From assembly GCF_018449655.1 (NCBI RefSeq), contig NZ_JAAVUX010000020.1:35337-99336 (forward strand): DNA of 64,000 nt, in the 5' to 3' direction. The position numbers and the translations under genes were made by a program. Numbering within the stretch: position 1 is the first letter of the stretch; each line of letters opens with the position of its first letter. Below, piece after piece: positions 62,592-64,000 of this stretch. The stretch is from Pseudomonas sp. dw_358. Lineage in GTDB: Bacteria > Pseudomonadota > Gammaproteobacteria > Pseudomonadales > Pseudomonadaceae. The notes under the pieces are model-generated. The model was not told the DNA's origin. It did no database searches and was given only the letters and a program-made list of their open reading frames with translations.

Positions 62592-62987
62592 ATGACGCGA
62601 CGACAGATATTGAGGGGCGGCACATTGGACGAGGCAATCGACACCCTCCTCGCCCAAATGGTTAGCCTAGGTTTGGAGCTCGCTCCAATTTCACGCCCCG
62701 AAGTGCAGCGTCGATTGGGTCTGACAAGCCGCGCGACTTTGGTAGGTGATCGTGGTCGGCGAATCGAGTCCGCTCGCGTCGCACAACTGAAGGAAAGCGG
62801 GAGAGATCCGGACGGTGCCCGCCGTCGGCGGACTTACGAAGAGCGCATAGCTCATTTGCAAGCGGAGAATGTCGCATTAGTTAGCCAACGTGACAGGCTC
62901 TACGAAGCCTTGTCCGAGATCGCGCACAGGTGCTTGTTGAAAGGCGTTGACGTAGAAGACGTGATGGACTGCTTTCGTAAGCGGTAG
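62592..62987 (+). CDS. ginD: small basic coiled-coil protein GinD-like (TnpC-like)
   Basis: A 131-residue basic protein with a winged or simple helical N-terminus (RPEVQRRLGLTSRATLVGDRGRRIE) and a predicted coiled coil at about 85-115 (ERIAHLQAENVALVSQRDRLYEALSEI). It closes the recombinase operon 8 bp after ginC. Its size, position and build match the accessory protein of Tn554 (TnpC) and the fourth gene of GInt islands; probably a DNA-binding helper that orients or regulates the recombinases. Confidence 0.8.
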   Translation: MTRRQILRGGTLDEAIDTLLAQMVSLGLELAPISRPEVQRRLGLTSRATLVGDRGRRIESARVAQLKESGRDPDGARRRRTYEERIAHLQAENVALVSQRDRLYEALSEIAHRCLLKGVDVEDVMDCFRKR

Positions 62988-63064
62988 CCAGAGGTTTCCC
63001 TGCGCTTCCAGGTAGGGTCTGACCCATACATGGGCACCGCCCCAGAACATTAAAGATCGTCCTA

Positions 63065-63334
63065 TCACCTGAGATCGCTACGGACCCGTTCAAAGATCTC
63101 TTCTAGGTTGATGTCTGGATCTTTCTCAAGATAGCAGGCGACAATCACGGAGACTGGATGCACGCCTATGGTGCTGGCAAGCGCGTCGACCTTCTCAACT
63201 GTTGCGCCTTTGATACCTCGTTCCAGCGAGCTTAAAAACGTACGGCTGCTGACCAGTGAAAAATCCTCTTGGGTCATCCCTCTTCTAATGCGCAAGGCTC
63301 GAAGCGCTGATCCAAAGGCTTTTTTGACTTCCAT
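63065..63334 (-). CDS. XRE-family small helix-turn-helix regulator
   Basis: An 89-residue repressor-type protein with an XRE helix-turn-helix (about residues 8-62; LRALRIRRGMTQEDFSLVSSRTFLSSLERGIKGATVEKVDALASTIGVHP). Divergent from the gene at 63418, so probably its repressor and autoregulator. Cargo of the island. Confidence 0.88.
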   Translation of the reverse strand: MEVKKAFGSALRALRIRRGMTQEDFSLVSSRTFLSSLERGIKGATVEKVDALASTIGVHPVSVIVACYLEKDPDINLEEIFERVRSDLR

Positions 63335-63417
63335 TTGCTCTACTCACAAATGAGAAGATAAAGCCTTTTTTGCACCCTATAGGGCTACGATCTATAGTGT
63401 TCATTTGGAGGAATTTT
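63335..63417. promoter_or_regulatory. divergent promoter with XRE-type dyads
   Basis: Two dyads lie in this 83-bp gap: CTCA-CAAA-TGAG (63343-63354) near the regulator start and the perfect palindrome CCCTATAGGG (63375-63384), with CTATAG repeated at about 63392-63397. GGAGG (63406-63410) serves the plus-strand gene. The dyads are candidate operators of the XRE protein. Confidence 0.5.
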
Positions 63418-63849
63418 ATGTTCAGAACCTACCAGCGGGATGCGGTGCTACTGACATCGAAGCTAGAGCCGGGCCTTCACCTGTGGCCACGTGTAGAGCA
63501 GATAATCCTGCAGCCATGGTTTTATGTCACTGCTCTGAGGCCTGGCGATCCCTGCTCGCGTCACATGCTAATGATTTCCGACGTGCAGGCGTTGGAGGAC
63601 CTTAGCTTGGCCGGACCAGAGAGCGTGCAAATCGAATCTATTCTGTTGGCCACGCCGCCCGCTATGAATGGCGACAACAGATGGCTGATGGAGCCACTCC
63701 TAGAGATAGCGTACGTGCCGAAGTCGAAAAGCGGTGGCCGCCACTACCGATTCAGGGTTGAAGGAGAAACTGAATATGCCAGTTTTAACGACGTTGGATT
63801 AGAGGTTGAGCAAGGTTATGTCAGTAGAATTGTGTTCTCAGTAGGCTGA
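63418..63849 (+). CDS. unrecognised cargo protein (143 aa)
   Basis: A 143-residue protein with no family I recognise. It is mixed alpha/beta in character, with no signal peptide or membrane segment, and begins MFRTYQRDAVLL. A strong GGAGG eight bases upstream and a divergent regulator support it as a real gene. Its place next to the XRE repressor, inside the island, would fit a toxin-like, defence-related or island-maintenance gene, but nothing in the sequence proves that. Confidence 0.75.
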   Translation: MFRTYQRDAVLLTSKLEPGLHLWPRVEQIILQPWFYVTALRPGDPCSRHMLMISDVQALEDLSLAGPESVQIESILLATPPAMNGDNRWLMEPLLEIAYVPKSKSGGRHYRFRVEGETEYASFNDVGLEVEQGYVSRIVFSVG

Positions 63850-64000
63850 TGCTGCCTTTCGGAACTCATTTTTCATGGTCACCGTAGGCTAACCGGCTCC
63901 CACTTACCTTTCAGATATCGGTTTCTGAATATCCTGATCGGAATCCAGGCTTGATCAATATTTGCAGATAAGGTGAGACGGTCGTAAGCGGATGGCGAAC

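Larger units (their letters stand above)
57567..64000. mobile_element. GInt-like genomic island, left end and start of cargo
   Basis: From just right of the dif site to the window edge the sequence looks foreign: lower GC (especially 59.1-59.9 kb and ginC), no Pseudomonas housekeeping genes, and a ginABCD-type recombination operon at the extreme left followed by cargo. The left border lies between 57567 and 57697; the right border is outside the window. Between dif and ginA are two dyads, TTGGAC/GTCCAA (57611-57637) and CGAAGG/CCTTCG (57643-57661), that may be recombinase or operator sites. Confidence 0.75.

Noticed and set aside
1..64000. CRISPR arrays, rRNA and tRNA genes
   Set aside because: No regularly spaced repeats and no tRNA or rRNA signature were seen on either strand.

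Overview
The window looks like chromosomal DNA of a fluorescent-group Pseudomonas. It is GC-rich and dense with genes, and it carries Pseudomonas-type loci: 4-hydroxyphenylpyruvate dioxygenase beside a SotB-type exporter, a bkdA1-A2-B cluster, cyclopropane fatty acid synthase, a DUF2790 secreted protein, RlhA and PoxB. No rRNA, tRNA or CRISPR array was seen. Species is not determinable by reading.

Layout. 1-3.5 kb: a minus-strand catabolic operon (AA_synth-family protein, alpha/beta hydrolase, aldehyde dehydrogenase, flavin reductase, then the first codons of another gene) behind a GntR-like palindrome. 3.9-13.6 kb: cfa, an rRNA-methyltransferase-like gene, a GAF-EAL c-di-GMP protein, glutathione peroxidase, an MFS exporter, an orphan choline/betaine binding protein with an overlapping esterase, and a hydroxyacid dehydrogenase with its MFS partner. 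13.8-24.9 kb: DUF2817 hydrolase, a transmembrane patatin, sotB, hpd, a CSS-motif sensor without an EAL domain, and the ybhP-clsB-ybhN-type membrane lipid operon. 25-31.6 kb: bkdA1-A2-B without bkdR or lpdV, a tyrosine recombinase, gtrA-gtrB and msrA. 31.8-42.3 kb: a KfrA-like protein, a two-component pair with no sensor domain, an NCS2 permease, two divergent L,D-transpeptidases, a CDF metal exporter, DoxX and an MFS gene. 42.5-57.4 kb: a Yellow/MRJP - aldo-keto reductase - Yellow/MRJP operon under a LacI-like palindrome, rlhA, a RidA-family gene, a chemoreceptor, GNAT-TauE, poxB, small secreted proteins, a TetR/MFS pair and a cupin.

57.5-64 kb is the most interesting part. A 28-bp sequence at 57539-57566 is nearly identical to the XerCD site dif, which marks the chromosome terminus. 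About 130 bp to its right starts a four-gene recombination module: three different tyrosine recombinases plus a small basic coiled-coil protein, in one operon. This matches the ginABCD signature of GInt genomic islands (Tn554-like logic). Divergent cargo genes follow (an XRE regulator and an unrecognised protein), and the island runs off the right edge. FtsK-orienting GGGNAGGG octamers found by eye mostly point rightward across the 57 kb left of the site, which agrees with a terminus there. The reading is therefore a mobile island, with its own trio of recombinases, sitting against the dif site.
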